Shown: in pieces, positions 44,348 to 53,027 of the stretch | Numbering within the stretch: the stretch's first letter is position 1 | Layout of the letters: the number at the start of each line of letters is the position of its first letter | Assembly: GCF_010727325.1 (NCBI RefSeq) | Contig: NZ_AP022565.1 | Coordinates: 1,240,001-1,304,000 of the forward strand | Source of the DNA: Mycolicibacterium alvei | GTDB lineage: Bacteria > Actinomycetota > Actinomycetes > Mycobacteriales > Mycobacteriaceae | Direction of reading: 5' to 3' | Length of the DNA: 64,000 nucleotides | Made by a program: the position numbers and the translations under genes | Notes under the pieces: generated by a model | Database searches by the model: none | What the model saw: only the letters and a program-made list of their open reading frames with translations | Told to the model about the DNA's origin: nothing

Positions 44348-44811
44348 CACAAACTCGCATGTCCGCCGGAGGAACCGTGGCCGCCATCGCCACGGGAGGT
44401 GTCAGCCAGGCCTGCCTCGTCGAACGAGGTCACCTCAACCAACTCGGGCAGTTCTACCCGCTGAACCAACAGCTGGGCAATCCGGTCACCCCGATTGACC
44501 ACGATCGGCGTGTCGGGATCGAGGTTGATCAGCGAAATCTTGATCTCGCCGCGGTAGCCGGCGTCGACGGTGCCCGGACTGTTGACGATCGAAAGGCCCA
44601 CGCGTGCAGCCAAACCCGAGCGCGGGTGGATCAGGCCCACCATTCCGTGCGGGATGGCCACGGCGAGACCGGTGGGCACGAGCTCGCGCTGCCCGGGGGC
44701 CAGCTCGACATCGCGCGCGCTGTAGAGGTCTACACCCGCGTCACCATCGTGCGCCCGGGTAGGCATCGGTAGTTCGCGGTCCAATCGGACGACCGCCAGA
44801 GAGGTGGACAC
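44347..44811 (-). CDS. dut: dUTP diphosphatase
   Basis: This 154-residue trimeric dUTPase hydrolyses dUTP to dUMP and PPi, keeping uracil out of DNA. Motifs are DAGVDLYS (1), [11 protein letters not shown] (2), [14 protein letters not shown] (3), [10 protein letters not shown] (4) and the C-terminal Gly-rich loop [16 protein letters not shown] (5). The GTG at 44811 gives the M. tuberculosis Dut length. It heads a unit with the DUF3710 gene and starts only 25 bp from the divergent DUF3093 gene. Confidence 0.97.
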   Translation of the reverse strand: MSTSLAVVRLDRELPMPTRAHDGDAGVDLYSARDVELAPGQRELVPTGLAVAIPHGMVGLIHPRSGLAARVGLSIVNSPGTVDAGYRGEIKISLINLDPDTPIVVNRGDRIAQLLVQRVELPELVEVTSFDEAGLADTSRGDGGHGSSGGHASL

Positions 44812-44836
44812 GACGTCACAGATTACTCTGAGCCCC

Positions 44837-45316
44837 GTGTCAGACACGCGCGCAACCGCCCAAAACGTTCACTACCGCGAACGTTTGTGGGTCCCGTGGT
44901 GGTGGTCGCTGCCCGCTGCGGTGCTGGCAGGGGTGATCGCATTCGAGATCGGCCTGGCCGCCCCGGCCATTCCGGCATGGTTGCCCTACGTGCTGCTCTT
45001 CGGCGTGGCGGCGGCCGTGCTGATGTGGTTCAGCAAGACCGAATTGAAGGTGACACGCGACAGCGGGGGCGACACCGAGTTGTGGATCGGTGAGGCCCAC
45101 CTGCCGACAAGCGTGATCTCGCGTACCGCGGAGGTTCCGAGGTCAGCGAAAACGGCCGCACTGGGTCGCCAGCTCGATCCCGCGGCCTATGTCGTGCACC
45201 GGGCCTGGGTGGGCCCGATGATCCTGGTGGTGCTCGAAGATCCGGAAGACCCCACCCCGTACTGGTTGATCAGTTCGCGGCATCCGGATCGTGTCCTGGC
45301 TGCGCTCCGCGGCTGA
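44837..45316 (+). CDS. DUF3093 membrane protein (Rv2698-like)
   Basis: This 159-residue protein has two N-terminal helices ([20 protein letters not shown] and [18 protein letters not shown]) and a soluble DUF3093 domain with [17 protein letters not shown] at the end. The function is unknown. TACTCT lies 7 nt before the GTG start. Its last codons and stop are the first copy of a tandem repeat (45309-45402). Confidence 0.85.
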   Translation: MSDTRATAQNVHYRERLWVPWWWSLPAAVLAGVIAFEIGLAAPAIPAWLPYVLLFGVAAAVLMWFSKTELKVTRDSGGDTELWIGEAHLPTSVISRTAEVPRSAKTAALGRQLDPAAYVVHRAWVGPMILVVLEDPEDPTPYWLISSRHPDRVLAALRG

Positions 45317-45402
45317 GCCGCGAATCCAGCTCAGGCGGCTGAGCCGCGAATCCAGCTCAGGCGGCTGAGCCGCGAATCCAGCTCAGGCGGCTGAGCCGCG
45401 AA
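45309..45402. repeat. 26-bp tandem repeat, 3.6 copies, at a convergent gene junction
   Basis: Units start at 45309, 45335 and 45361 with a partial fourth at 45387. They appear identical. Each contains the palindrome CGCGGCTGAGCCGCG (or its near full form), a 6-bp stem with a TGA loop. The first TGA is the DUF3093 stop codon. The array ends 2 bp before the DUF4193 stop, so it may act as a bidirectional terminator. Confidence 0.92.
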
Positions 45403-45403
45403 A

Positions 45404-45706
45404 TCACACTGCGCAGTCCGTGCAGATCATCACGCCGTTCTTCTCGCTTGCCAGCCGGCTCCGGTGGTGCACCAGAAAGCAGCTTGAGCAGGTGAACTCG
45501 TCGGCCTGCTTCGGAACCACCCGCACGGACAGTTCCTCGCCGGACAGGTCCGCTCCCGGCAGCTCGAACGACTCGGCAGATTCCGATTCGTCAACGTCCA
45601 CCACGGCGGACTGCGCCTCGTTGCGGCGCGCCTTGAGCTCCTCCAGTGAATCCTCGGAAACCTCGTCTGCTTCGGAACGCCGCGGAGCGTCGTAGTCGGT
45701 AGCCAT
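45404..45706 (-). CDS. DUF4193 zinc-ribbon protein (Rv2699c-like)
   Basis: This 100-residue protein has an acidic N-terminal half and a C-terminal zinc ribbon (CSSCFLVHHRSRL, then CTDC). It matches DUF4193, a small, very conserved actinobacterial family of unknown function. It is divergent from cei, with a CRP-type site between them. Confidence 0.88.
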   Translation of the reverse strand: MATDYDAPRRSEADEVSEDSLEELKARRNEAQSAVVDVDESESAESFELPGADLSGEELSVRVVPKQADEFTCSSCFLVHHRSRLASEKNGVMICTDCAV

Positions 45707-45797
45707 CGTCTGTGTCCCCTCCCTTACCTTGCAGCAGAGCTTTGTACCAGCGTCGAACGCATTCCCCAAATGATTCGTGCCCGTATTGCCACGTGTT

Positions 45798-45821
45798 CCA
45801 GTGTGATTTACATCACACTGG
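45798..45821. promoter_or_regulatory. CRP (cAMP receptor protein) binding site
   Basis: The perfect core TGTGA-N6-TCACA lies within 10-bp perfect arms (CCAGTGTGAT/ATCACACTGG). The centre is 45809.5. If the cei message starts at its GTG (45872), the site is centred at -62.5, the class I activator position. It is also 92 bp upstream of the DUF4193 start. Confidence 0.8.
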
Positions 45822-45871
45822 CGTCTGAGCTCTGCTGCATCGGCGGACTCGCCAGCGCTTAGAGTGCTGGT

Positions 45872-46522
45872 GTGGTCGCAGAAATCACCGATGGCACCGC
45901 CTTCGACCGGCATGGTCGACCGTTCCGTCGGCGCAGTTTCGTTCCCGGCATCGTGCTGTTCGTCGCACTTGCGGTGGTGACGATGATCGTGTGGATCATC
46001 GCGCTCAACCAGCCGACAGATGTGCACGAGGCCGCGGTGTGCAACAACCCGCCGCCCGCTACCGATCCGGCGGCCCCCAAGCTCGGTGAGCAGGTGGCGT
46101 TCTCGGCGATGACCGACGTCACCCCGGCACCACTGGCCGAGACCAGGATCCGGGTGCTCAACGCCAGCGGCCAGGGCGGCCAGGCCGGCGAGGTGGCCGG
46201 CGCGCTGCGCGATCTGGGCTTCGCCCAGCCCGAGGCGGCGAATGACCCGATCTACGCCAACACCCGGCTGGAATGCCACGGTCAGATCCGGTTCGGCCCG
46301 TCCGGCCGCACCGCCGCCGCCGCGGTATGGCTGGTGGCTCCGTGCACCGAACTGTTCCAGGACGAAAGACCTGATGCCGGAGTCGATTTGGCGCTGGGCA
46401 CCGAGTTCAGTGAACTCGCCAGCAACGACGACATCAGGGCCGTGCTGGCCAGCCTGCGACCCGACGCCACCGCGCCGTCGGATTCCGCGCTGCTGTCAAA
46501 GATCCATGCCGGCGCCTGCTAA
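45872..46522 (+). CDS. cei: Envelope integrity protein Cei (LytR_C domain)
   Basis: This 216-residue protein has one N-terminal membrane helix (about 24-46) and an external LytR_C-type domain (TRIRVLNASGQGGQAGEVAGALRDLGF). It corresponds to Rv2700/Cei, needed for envelope integrity and virulence in M. tuberculosis. TAGAGT lies 6 nt before the GTG, fitting a leaderless transcript, and a CRP site lies upstream. The 3' end overlaps suhB by 27 bp in convergent orientation. Confidence 0.9.
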   Translation: MVAEITDGTAFDRHGRPFRRRSFVPGIVLFVALAVVTMIVWIIALNQPTDVHEAAVCNNPPPATDPAAPKLGEQVAFSAMTDVTPAPLAETRIRVLNASGQGGQAGEVAGALRDLGFAQPEAANDPIYANTRLECHGQIRFGPSGRTAAAAVWLVAPCTELFQDERPDAGVDLALGTEFSELASNDDIRAVLASLRPDATAPSDSALLSKIHAGAC

Positions 46523-47353
46523 CGCGTCACGCAGATCCTCGGCGATGCCAGGCGCCGATGCCGCCGCGTACGCGGCGCCGGGAGTAGTCGGCAACCACAC
46601 CGTCGCCCCGGCCTCGGCCGCGATCAGCGCCGCCGCGGCCCAGTCCCAGACCTGGACACCGTCTTCGTAGTAGGCGTCCAACCTGCCGGCGGCAACCATG
46701 CACAGGTCGAGCGCACACGAGCCGATGCGGCGCACGTCACGCACGACGGGCAGAACCTGTGCCAGCACGCCTGCCTGCCGCGCGCGCCGGACGGGTTCAT
46801 AGGCGAACCCGGTACCCAACAGCGCCATCGACAATTCCTCGACCGCACTGCACCTCAGTGGGGTCCGCACCCCGGCCCGCACCACCTCCGCGCCGTGTCC
46901 CAGGGCGGCCGAGTACACCTCACCGCCGGGCACATTCGCCACGGCTCCGGCCACCGAGCGGCCGTCGTACTGCGCGGCCACCGACACCGCATAGGCCGGG
47001 ATCCCATAGACGAAGTTCACCGTGCCGTCGATCGGATCGAGCACCCAACTCAGCCCGTCGCGGCCCTCCCGCTGACCGCCTTCCTCCTCCCCCAGGATCG
47101 CCTCTGCCGGCCGCAATACGGCCAGCCGCTCACGCAGCCACCGTTCGGTTTCGGTGTCGACGATCGTGACGGGGTCGGTCGGGGTGCTCTTAGATCTGAC
47201 AGTCCGCACGTCGTCACGTACCCCGGCACCGTCGGAGTTCGCGACGGCGCCGAACACCTCGGCACGCCGGCGTGCGACGAATTCTGCGGCTTCGGTGGCG
47301 AGTTGCTCGGCCACCACGCTCAGCGCGGGCGCATCGAAACTGTTGTCGGTCAC
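46496..47353 (-). CDS. suhB: Inositol-1-monophosphatase family protein SuhB
   Basis: This 285-residue Mg-dependent phosphatase has motifs GEEEG, WVLDPIDGTVNFVYG and WDWAAAALIAAEAGA, which hold the metal ligands. It dephosphorylates inositol 1-phosphate or related sugars, feeding phosphatidylinositol and mycothiol synthesis. A GGAG motif 5 nt before the GTG start supports the chosen start. Confidence 0.94.
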   Translation of the reverse strand: MTDNSFDAPALSVVAEQLATEAAEFVARRRAEVFGAVANSDGAGVRDDVRTVRSKSTPTDPVTIVDTETERWLRERLAVLRPAEAILGEEEGGQREGRDGLSWVLDPIDGTVNFVYGIPAYAVSVAAQYDGRSVAGAVANVPGGEVYSAALGHGAEVVRAGVRTPLRCSAVEELSMALLGTGFAYEPVRRARQAGVLAQVLPVVRDVRRIGSCALDLCMVAAGRLDAYYEDGVQVWDWAAAALIAAEAGATVWLPTTPGAAYAAASAPGIAEDLRDALAGAGMDL

Positions 47354-47489
47354 GGCTCCATCGCAACACCTTCGGACCGAAAAGTCGCTTCCGGGGGGGA
47401 TGCCGGACCGCAGGCACGGGCGTTGGTGAACTACTAGGGTGGGGGCGCGCCTTGGTTAGTCCCGCACCCTGTCCCGCAAAGGAGCAACC

Positions 47490-48272
47490 ATGACCGCATC
47501 CCAGCACCGCGGATTCGGTGTCGACGTCGGCGGCAGCGGGATCAAGGGCGGCATCGTCGACCTCGACACCGGACAACTCGTCGGCGAGCGGTTCAAACTC
47601 GACACGCCGCAGCCGGCCACCCCCGAATCCGTGGCGGAGACGGTGGCTGCGGTGGTGGCCGAGTTCGGCTGGACCGGCCGGGTGGGCGTCACCTACCCGG
47701 GGGTTGTCACCGAAGGAATCGTGCGCACCGCGGCCAATGTCGACAAGGGTTGGATCGGCGTAAGCGCCTCCGAGGTGATCAGCACCGCGCTTGGCGGGTT
47801 GCCGGTGCGCGTACTCAACGACGCCGACGCGGCGGGTCTGGCCGAGGAACGGTATGGGGCGGGCAAGGACAACTCCGGCGTCGTGGTGCTCCTGACCTTC
47901 GGCACCGGCATCGGCTCGGCAGTGATCCACGACGGTGTGCTGTTGCCCAACACCGAGTTCGGCCATCTGCAGGTCGACGGCAAGGAAGCCGAGCACCGTG
48001 CGGCGTCGTCGGTCAAGGAGCGCAAGGACTGGAGTTACGCGCGCTGGAGCGAAGAGGTGAACAAGGTTCTCGTGACGATCGAGAACGCGATCTGGCCGGA
48101 CCTGTTCATCGCCGGCGGCGGCATCAGCCGCAAATCGGACAAGTGGCTACCCCTGCTGAAGATCCGCACCCCGATCGTGCCCGCGACATTGCTCAACACC
48201 GCAGGCATCGTCGGGGCGGCCATGGCCAGTGAGCTCCCGACGACCACCGACCCGCAAGCTACCAACCGGTAA
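47490..48272 (+). CDS. ppgK: Polyphosphate glucokinase
   Basis: This 260-residue ROK-type sugar kinase phosphorylates glucose with polyphosphate or ATP. It has the phosphate motif GVDVGGSGIKGGIVD, LNDADAAGLAE, LTFGTGIGSAVI and the PPGK-specific stretch around SVKERKDWSYARWSEEVNKVL. The ATG is preceded by AAAGGAG. It sits upstream of sigA, as in M. tuberculosis. Confidence 0.96.
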   Translation: MTASQHRGFGVDVGGSGIKGGIVDLDTGQLVGERFKLDTPQPATPESVAETVAAVVAEFGWTGRVGVTYPGVVTEGIVRTAANVDKGWIGVSASEVISTALGGLPVRVLNDADAAGLAEERYGAGKDNSGVVVLLTFGTGIGSAVIHDGVLLPNTEFGHLQVDGKEAEHRAASSVKERKDWSYARWSEEVNKVLVTIENAIWPDLFIAGGGISRKSDKWLPLLKIRTPIVPATLLNTAGIVGAAMASELPTTTDPQATNR

Positions 48273-48340
48273 CTTCACCGACCGGGCCGGTCCGCAGGGC
48301 GAAATTTGCCGCTCGGCACGGGGAACTCCCACACTGTCGT

Positions 48341-48346
48341 TACAAT
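48341..48346 (+). promoter_or_regulatory. Possible sigA -10 element
   Basis: TACAAT is a good -10 match about 130 bp upstream of the sigA start. No convincing -35 is seen at the right distance. A GGGAAC and a CGTT are nearby but only 11 bp apart, too close for an ECF promoter. The region 48273-48476 shows nothing else firm. Confidence 0.35.
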
Positions 48347-48476
48347 GGTCCTCGGCGGCCGCCTACCGAATAGCGGTGAATATCCCAGCCGATAAGAACG
48401 CCAACATTCGATAGCAGACGCCGTCGGTGGAGTATGCCCATACCCGCCGAGATTTTGCGAGACCGAAAGGGTGTAC

Positions 48477-49931
48477 GTGGCAGCGACAGAAGCAAGCCCG
48501 GCGACCGACGAGCCGGTGAAGCGCACCGCTACCAAGACTCCCGCCAAGAAGGCACCGGCCAAGCGGGCAGCCAAGACCACCGCCGCCAAGGCCGCGGGCG
48601 CCGCACCGGCGAAGAAAGCCCCAGCCAAGAAGGCCGCCGCCAAGAAGGCGCCCGCCAAGAAGGCCACCAAGCCCGCGGCGAGCAAGCCAGAGGACGTCAA
48701 CGACGATCCGGACAGCACCGACGATCTGGAGGCAGGTCCGGGCGAGGAGCTCGATGCCGAGGACACCGACCTCGAGCTCGACGACGATCTCGGCGCCGAC
48801 GATGACGTCGAGGAGTCCGACGACGACGATGACGACGAGGCCGAGGAAGGCAAGAGCGCCAAGTCAGCCGCACCGGCTGCGGCCAAGGCAGGCAAGGCCG
48901 CCGAGGAGCACCCCGAGCCGTCCGAGAAGGACAAGGCCTCCGGCGACTTCGTCTGGGACGAGGAAGAGTCCGAGGCACTGCGACAGGCACGTAAAGATGC
49001 CGAGCTGACGGCCTCGGCCGACTCGGTCCGTGCGTACCTCAAGCAGATCGGCAAGGTCGCGCTGCTCAACGCCGAGGAAGAGGTCGAGCTCGCCAAGCGC
49101 ATCGAGGCCGGCCTGTTCGCCACCCAGAAGATGACCGAGTTCGCCGCGAAGGGCGAGAAGCTCACCACTCAGGTGCGGCGTGACTTCCAGTGGATCTGCC
49201 GTGACGGAGACCGCGCGAAAAACCATCTGCTGGAAGCCAACCTGCGCCTGGTGGTGTCGCTGGCCAAGCGCTACACGGGCCGCGGCATGGCCTTCCTCGA
49301 TCTGATCCAGGAAGGCAACCTGGGCCTGATCCGCGCCGTCGAGAAGTTCGACTACACCAAGGGTTACAAGTTCTCGACCTACGCGACGTGGTGGATCCGT
49401 CAGGCCATCACCCGCGCCATGGCCGACCAGGCCCGCACCATCCGTATCCCGGTGCACATGGTCGAGGTGATCAACAAGCTCGGCCGCATCCAGCGTGAGC
49501 TGCTGCAGGACCTGGGCCGCGAGCCCACGCCCGAAGAGCTGGCCAAGGAAATGGACATCACGCCGGAGAAGGTGCTGGAGATCCAGCAGTACGCGCGTGA
49601 GCCCATCTCGCTGGACCAGACGATCGGCGACGAGGGCGACAGCCAGCTCGGTGACTTCATCGAGGACTCCGAAGCCGTGGTGGCCGTGGATGCGGTGTCC
49701 TTCACGCTGCTGCAGGATCAGCTGCAGTCGGTGCTGGAGACGCTGTCCGAGCGCGAGGCCGGCGTGGTCCGGCTCCGCTTCGGCCTCACCGACGGACAGC
49801 CGCGCACGCTCGACGAGATCGGCCAGGTCTACGGCGTCACGCGTGAGCGCATCCGCCAGATCGAGTCCAAGACCATGAGCAAGCTGCGCCACCCCAGCCG
49901 CTCGCAGGTTTTGCGCGACTACCTGGACTAG
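48477..49931 (+). CDS. sigA: Primary sigma factor SigA
   Basis: This 484-residue principal sigma factor has a long N-terminal tail: Lys/Ala/Pro repeats (about 15-68, PAKKA units) then an Asp/Glu-rich stretch. Region 1.2 ([21 protein letters not shown]), region 2 ([36 protein letters not shown]), region 3 and region 4 ([32 protein letters not shown]) follow. It directs RNA polymerase to housekeeping promoters. The GTG at 48477 follows GAAAGG and gives [16 protein letters not shown], like M. tuberculosis SigA; a GTG at 48471 is in frame. Confidence 0.98.
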   Translation: MAATEASPATDEPVKRTATKTPAKKAPAKRAAKTTAAKAAGAAPAKKAPAKKAAAKKAPAKKATKPAASKPEDVNDDPDSTDDLEAGPGEELDAEDTDLELDDDLGADDDVEESDDDDDDEAEEGKSAKSAAPAAAKAGKAAEEHPEPSEKDKASGDFVWDEEESEALRQARKDAELTASADSVRAYLKQIGKVALLNAEEEVELAKRIEAGLFATQKMTEFAAKGEKLTTQVRRDFQWICRDGDRAKNHLLEANLRLVVSLAKRYTGRGMAFLDLIQEGNLGLIRAVEKFDYTKGYKFSTYATWWIRQAITRAMADQARTIRIPVHMVEVINKLGRIQRELLQDLGREPTPEELAKEMDITPEKVLEIQQYAREPISLDQTIGDEGDSQLGDFIEDSEAVVAVDAVSFTLLQDQLQSVLETLSEREAGVVRLRFGLTDGQPRTLDEIGQVYGVTRERIRQIESKTMSKLRHPSRSQVLRDYLD

Positions 49932-49961
49932 TCCGGTCGCGTCGCCGACAGACAACGACAT

Positions 49962-49988
49962 CGGCCCCTCCGTCTGACGGAGGGGCCG
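49962..49988 (+). terminator. Strong hairpin after sigA
   Basis: CGGCCCCTCCG and CGGAGGGGCCG form a perfect 11-bp stem with a 5-nt loop, 31 bp after the sigA stop. There is no T tract, as is common for mycobacterial terminators. Confidence 0.72.
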
Positions 49989-50063
49989 ATCTGCTGCCCG
50001 CACTGACACCCCGTCCGGATCTATTGGCCGGCGGCTGCCGAGGATGGACCGCAGGCCCGACCG

Positions 50064-50097
50064 CGAAGTACGTCATGGGACGAAGTACGTCATGGGA
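50064..50097 (+). repeat. 17-bp tandem duplication before SDR gene
   Basis: Two exact, adjacent 17-bp copies (50064-50080 and 50081-50097, CGAAGTACGTCATGGGA) end 11 nt before the chosen SDR start. They may alter its leader or operator spacing. Confidence 0.85.
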
Positions 50098-50108
50098 CAG
50101 TGACAATC

Positions 50109-50900
50109 ATGAAACGACTTGAGGGGCGCCGGATCCTGGTTACCGGCGCCGCATCCGGCATCGGGCAGGCCACCGCGCTGCGACTGCTCGACGAGGGCGC
50201 CGCGGTGGTGGGCGCCGACATCTCTGCCGATGGTCTGGAGGCCACCCGGCAGAGCGCGCAACAGGCAGGCACCGCCGGCAAGCTCACGGTGCGCACCACG
50301 GACGTCGGCGACGAGACATCGGTGGTCGACGGCGTGCGCACCGCCGTGGAGGCGTTGGGCGGCCTCGACTCGGTGGTCAACGCCGCGGGCATACTGCGCG
50401 CGGTGCACACCCACGAGATGAGCCTGGCGGCCTGGAACCAGATCATCGGCGTGAATCTCACCGGGACGTTCCTGGTGATCCGCGAGGCGCTGCCGGCGCT
50501 GCTGGAGAATCCGCAGAGCGCGATCGTGAACTTCAGTTCCACGTCGGCGGCGTTCGCCCACCCGTACATGGCGGCCTACGCGGCCAGCAAGGGCGGTATC
50601 CAGGCGATGACCCACGCACTCGCCCTGGAATACGGCAAGCAGGGTCTGCGGGCGGTGTGTGTCGCACCGGGCAGCATCAAGTCCGGAATCACCGACGCCA
50701 CACCGGGACTCCTCCCCGCCGACAGCGACTGGTCGTTGTTCGCCAAGCTGTCGCCGATCATGCCGACCGACCTGGCCTCCGGCGGCGCCGGGATGGGTGA
50801 CCCGTCCGCGGTCGCCGGGGTGATCGCCATGCTGGTGTCCGACGACGGCGCGTTCATCAGCGGCACCGAGATCCGCATCGACGGCGGTACCCACGCCTGA
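50109..50900 (+). CDS. SDR family oxidoreductase
   Basis: This 263-residue short-chain dehydrogenase/reductase has the cofactor motif TGAASGIGQATA, Asp after beta-2 (GADISAD) favouring NAD(H), NAAGI, and catalytic Ser/Tyr/Lys in FSSTSAAFAHPYMAAYAASKGG. The ending SGTEIRIDGGTHA is typical. The substrate is unknown. An in-frame GTG at 50100 is an alternative start but is too close to the GGGA motif. Confidence 0.9.
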   Translation: MKRLEGRRILVTGAASGIGQATALRLLDEGAAVVGADISADGLEATRQSAQQAGTAGKLTVRTTDVGDETSVVDGVRTAVEALGGLDSVVNAAGILRAVHTHEMSLAAWNQIIGVNLTGTFLVIREALPALLENPQSAIVNFSSTSAAFAHPYMAAYAASKGGIQAMTHALALEYGKQGLRAVCVAPGSIKSGITDATPGLLPADSDWSLFAKLSPIMPTDLASGGAGMGDPSAVAGVIAMLVSDDGAFISGTEIRIDGGTHA

Positions 50901-50911
50901 TCACCGCGCCT

Positions 50912-51298
50912 TCACGTAGCTGACGGCCCCGACGGCGGGTCGCCGGCCAACGGCGCGAACCGCCCCTGGGCGTCGGGCACGTAGGTGGTGGTGGTCATCA
51001 CGGCGCCCACCGGCAGCGGACCGAACAGGTGCGGAAACAACATCGCGTCGGGGTCCGTCGGAACCCCCGGCTCCCAACGCACCGGATCCGTCAGCTTCGC
51101 GGGATCGATGTGCAGCAGCACCAGGTCGCGGCGTCCGGAGTAGAGCCGGTTCGCCGGCAGATGTACCTGCTCAGGAGCCGATAGGTGGACGAAGCCCTGC
51201 ACGCTCAGCGAGTCCGGACGGAGTTCGCCGCTGCGCTGGGCCGCCAACCACTCCTCGGCGCTGCACAGGTGAACCAGAACACGCGTCGACGGATGCAC
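50912..51298 (-). CDS. DUF952 protein
   Basis: This protein of about 128 residues has the DUF952 core: VLVHLCSAEEWLAAQRSGEL, GFVHLSAPEQVHLPANRLY and FPHLFGPLPVGAV. The fold is related to small glutathione S-transferase-like/ADP-ribose-related domains, and its function is unknown. The frame extends further upstream to 51415, but GTG 51298 puts the conserved domain at the N-terminus. No clear ribosome binding site is seen. Confidence 0.8.
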   Translation of the reverse strand: MHPSTRVLVHLCSAEEWLAAQRSGELRPDSLSVQGFVHLSAPEQVHLPANRLYSGRRDLVLLHIDPAKLTDPVRWEPGVPTDPDAMLFPHLFGPLPVGAVMTTTTYVPDAQGRFAPLAGDPPSGPSAT

Positions 51299-51457
51299 GG
51301 TGTCAGCTTGCCCGGCCAGCAACACGCCGGCCAAGTGAGACACGACACACCGGTGAACCCCCGGGGAACAAGGCCGGAATCCAAAACGTCTGACACAGTA
51401 GACATACGCAATCAAGGCGCCTTTGCCGAGATGCGCAGAGCAGAAGACGGAGGAGCC

Positions 51458-51649
51458 GTGAACGCAACTCTGACCAGTCCGGAGCTAACCAGAGCCGATC
51501 GCTGCGATCGTTGCGGCGCAGCCGCACGCGTGCGCGCGAAGCTGCCCTCGGGGGCCGAGCTGCTCTTCTGCCAACACCACGCCAACGAGCACGAGGCAAA
51601 GCTGGTCGAGCTGGCTGCAGTGCTGGAGACCAGCGCGGCAGACGCCTGA
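51458..51649 (+). CDS. Small zinc-finger-like protein (DUF7455-type, 63 aa)
   Basis: This 63-residue protein has CDRCG near residue 16 and CQHHANEHEAKL near residue 40, forming a likely zinc site of Cys and His. Its GTG follows GGAGGAG by 3 nt. It is strongly conserved in Actinobacteria as far as I recall, with no known function. The upstream part of the frame overlaps the opposite gene and is ignored. Confidence 0.85.
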   Translation: MNATLTSPELTRADRCDRCGAAARVRAKLPSGAELLFCQHHANEHEAKLVELAAVLETSAADA

Positions 51650-51713
51650 CCGCCACCGGCCGACACCACCCGCCTGGGCAGGAGCACGTTCCGTCAGTAA
51701 TGCTTGACTGGTC

Positions 51714-52724
51714 ATGACTCGCCAGCCGCTTCCCGTACCTCCAACACGCCACCACATCTGGCACATCACTCGACGCACATTGTCGAAGAGCTGGGACGAT
51801 TCCATCTTCTCGGAGTCGGCGCAGGCGGCGTTCTGGTGCGCGTTGTCATTGCCTCCGCTGCTGCTGGGGATGCTGGGCAGCTTGGCGTACATCGCACCGA
51901 TGTTCGGGCCGGACACCCTGCCGACGATCCAGGATCAGCTGATCACCGCGGCGAACAGCTTCTTCTCCCCCAACGTCGTCAACGAGATCATCGAACCGAC
52001 GATCCGCGACATCGTGAAGGGTGCCCGCGGCGAGGTGGTGTCGGTCGGTTTCGTGATCTCGTTGTGGGCCGGATCATCGGCTGTATCGGCCTTCGTGGAC
52101 TCGATCGTGGAGGCGCACGATCAGACACTGCTGCGACATCCGGTGCGTCAGCGGTTCTACGCACTGGGTCTCTACGTGATCATGCTGGTCTCTGCGATCG
52201 GGGTGGCGCCGCTGCTGGCGCTCGGGCCGCGGGCGATCTCCGAGCACATCCCCGAAAGCTGGGACAACGTGCTGCGCTACGGGTACTACCCGGCGTTGTT
52301 CCTGGCCGTATTCGTCGGCGTGACCGTGCTGTACCGGGTCTCGCTGCCTGCTCCGATTCCGACCCACCGTCTGGTGCTCGGCGCCGTCCTGGCGACCGTG
52401 GTGTTCCTGGTCGCCACCTTCGGGCTGCGGATCTACCTGACCTGGATCACCAGCACGGGCTACACCTATGGTGCGCTGGCCACGCCGATCGCGTTCCTGC
52501 TGTTCGCGTTCTTCCTGGGATTCGCCATCATGCTCGGCGCCGAACTCAACGCGGCGATCCAAGAGGAGTGGCCGGCGTCGGATACCCACGCCAGGAGACT
52601 GCGGGAATGGCTGGGCGACAAAGCTCTCAACGGCTCCCACAACGACGAAGCCCAGGCACCGGACGACACTCCCGTTCCCGTGCCCGAGGCCGCCGAACCG
52701 CCGCTGCGGCCGCCTACTGCTTGA
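51714..52724 (+). CDS. YihY/BrkB-like membrane protein (Rv2707-like)
   Basis: This 336-residue protein has six hydrophobic helices and the YihY signature: FWCALSLPPLLLGMLGSLAYI, FVISLWAGSSAVSAFVDSI and FFLGFAIMLGAELNAAIQEE. A Pro-rich cytosolic tail follows. The family was once called ribonuclease BN by mistake; its role is unknown. The 3' end overlaps the convergent DUF3039 gene by 11 bp. Confidence 0.9.
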   Translation: MTRQPLPVPPTRHHIWHITRRTLSKSWDDSIFSESAQAAFWCALSLPPLLLGMLGSLAYIAPMFGPDTLPTIQDQLITAANSFFSPNVVNEIIEPTIRDIVKGARGEVVSVGFVISLWAGSSAVSAFVDSIVEAHDQTLLRHPVRQRFYALGLYVIMLVSAIGVAPLLALGPRAISEHIPESWDNVLRYGYYPALFLAVFVGVTVLYRVSLPAPIPTHRLVLGAVLATVVFLVATFGLRIYLTWITSTGYTYGALATPIAFLLFAFFLGFAIMLGAELNAAIQEEWPASDTHARRLREWLGDKALNGSHNDEAQAPDDTPVPVPEAAEPPLRPPTA

Positions 52725-52950
52725 GCGATTCGTAGATCTTCTTGCAATCCGGGCACACCGGGGAGCCGGGCTTGGCTGATTTCGTCACCGGGAACACCTC
52801 GCCACACAGCGCGACCACATGCGTACCCATGACGGCGCTTTCGGCGATCTTGTTCTTCTTGACGTAATGGAAGAACTTGGGGCTGTCGTCGTCAGTCCCG
52901 TCGTCGACGCGTTCGTCGGTGTCCGGGCGCTCGATGGTCTGGGTCTCCAT
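52714..52950 (-). CDS. DUF3039 protein (Rv2708c-like)
   Basis: This 78-residue protein has an acidic start, then FHYVKKNKIAESAVMGTHVV and a CPDCKKIYESLK zinc-site-like end with an earlier Cys (VALCGE). The family is DUF3039, conserved in Actinobacteria next to sigB. The function is unknown. Confidence 0.88.
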   Translation of the reverse strand: METQTIERPDTDERVDDGTDDDSPKFFHYVKKNKIAESAVMGTHVVALCGEVFPVTKSAKPGSPVCPDCKKIYESLKQ

Positions 52951-53027
52951 ATTCTTATTGTGCCTGGCTGCGCGGCTTAGCGAAATCCACCTGTCGCCAT
53001 CGGGCGCAGGTGTGGAACAGTAGAAGC

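Noticed and set aside
45309..45402. CRISPR array
   Set aside because: The repeats are directly adjacent with no unique spacers and there are no cas genes; it is a simple tandem repeat.
48325..48342. ECF promoter (GGGAAC/CGTT) before sigA
   Set aside because: The two elements are only 11 bp apart, too close for a working -35/-10 pair.
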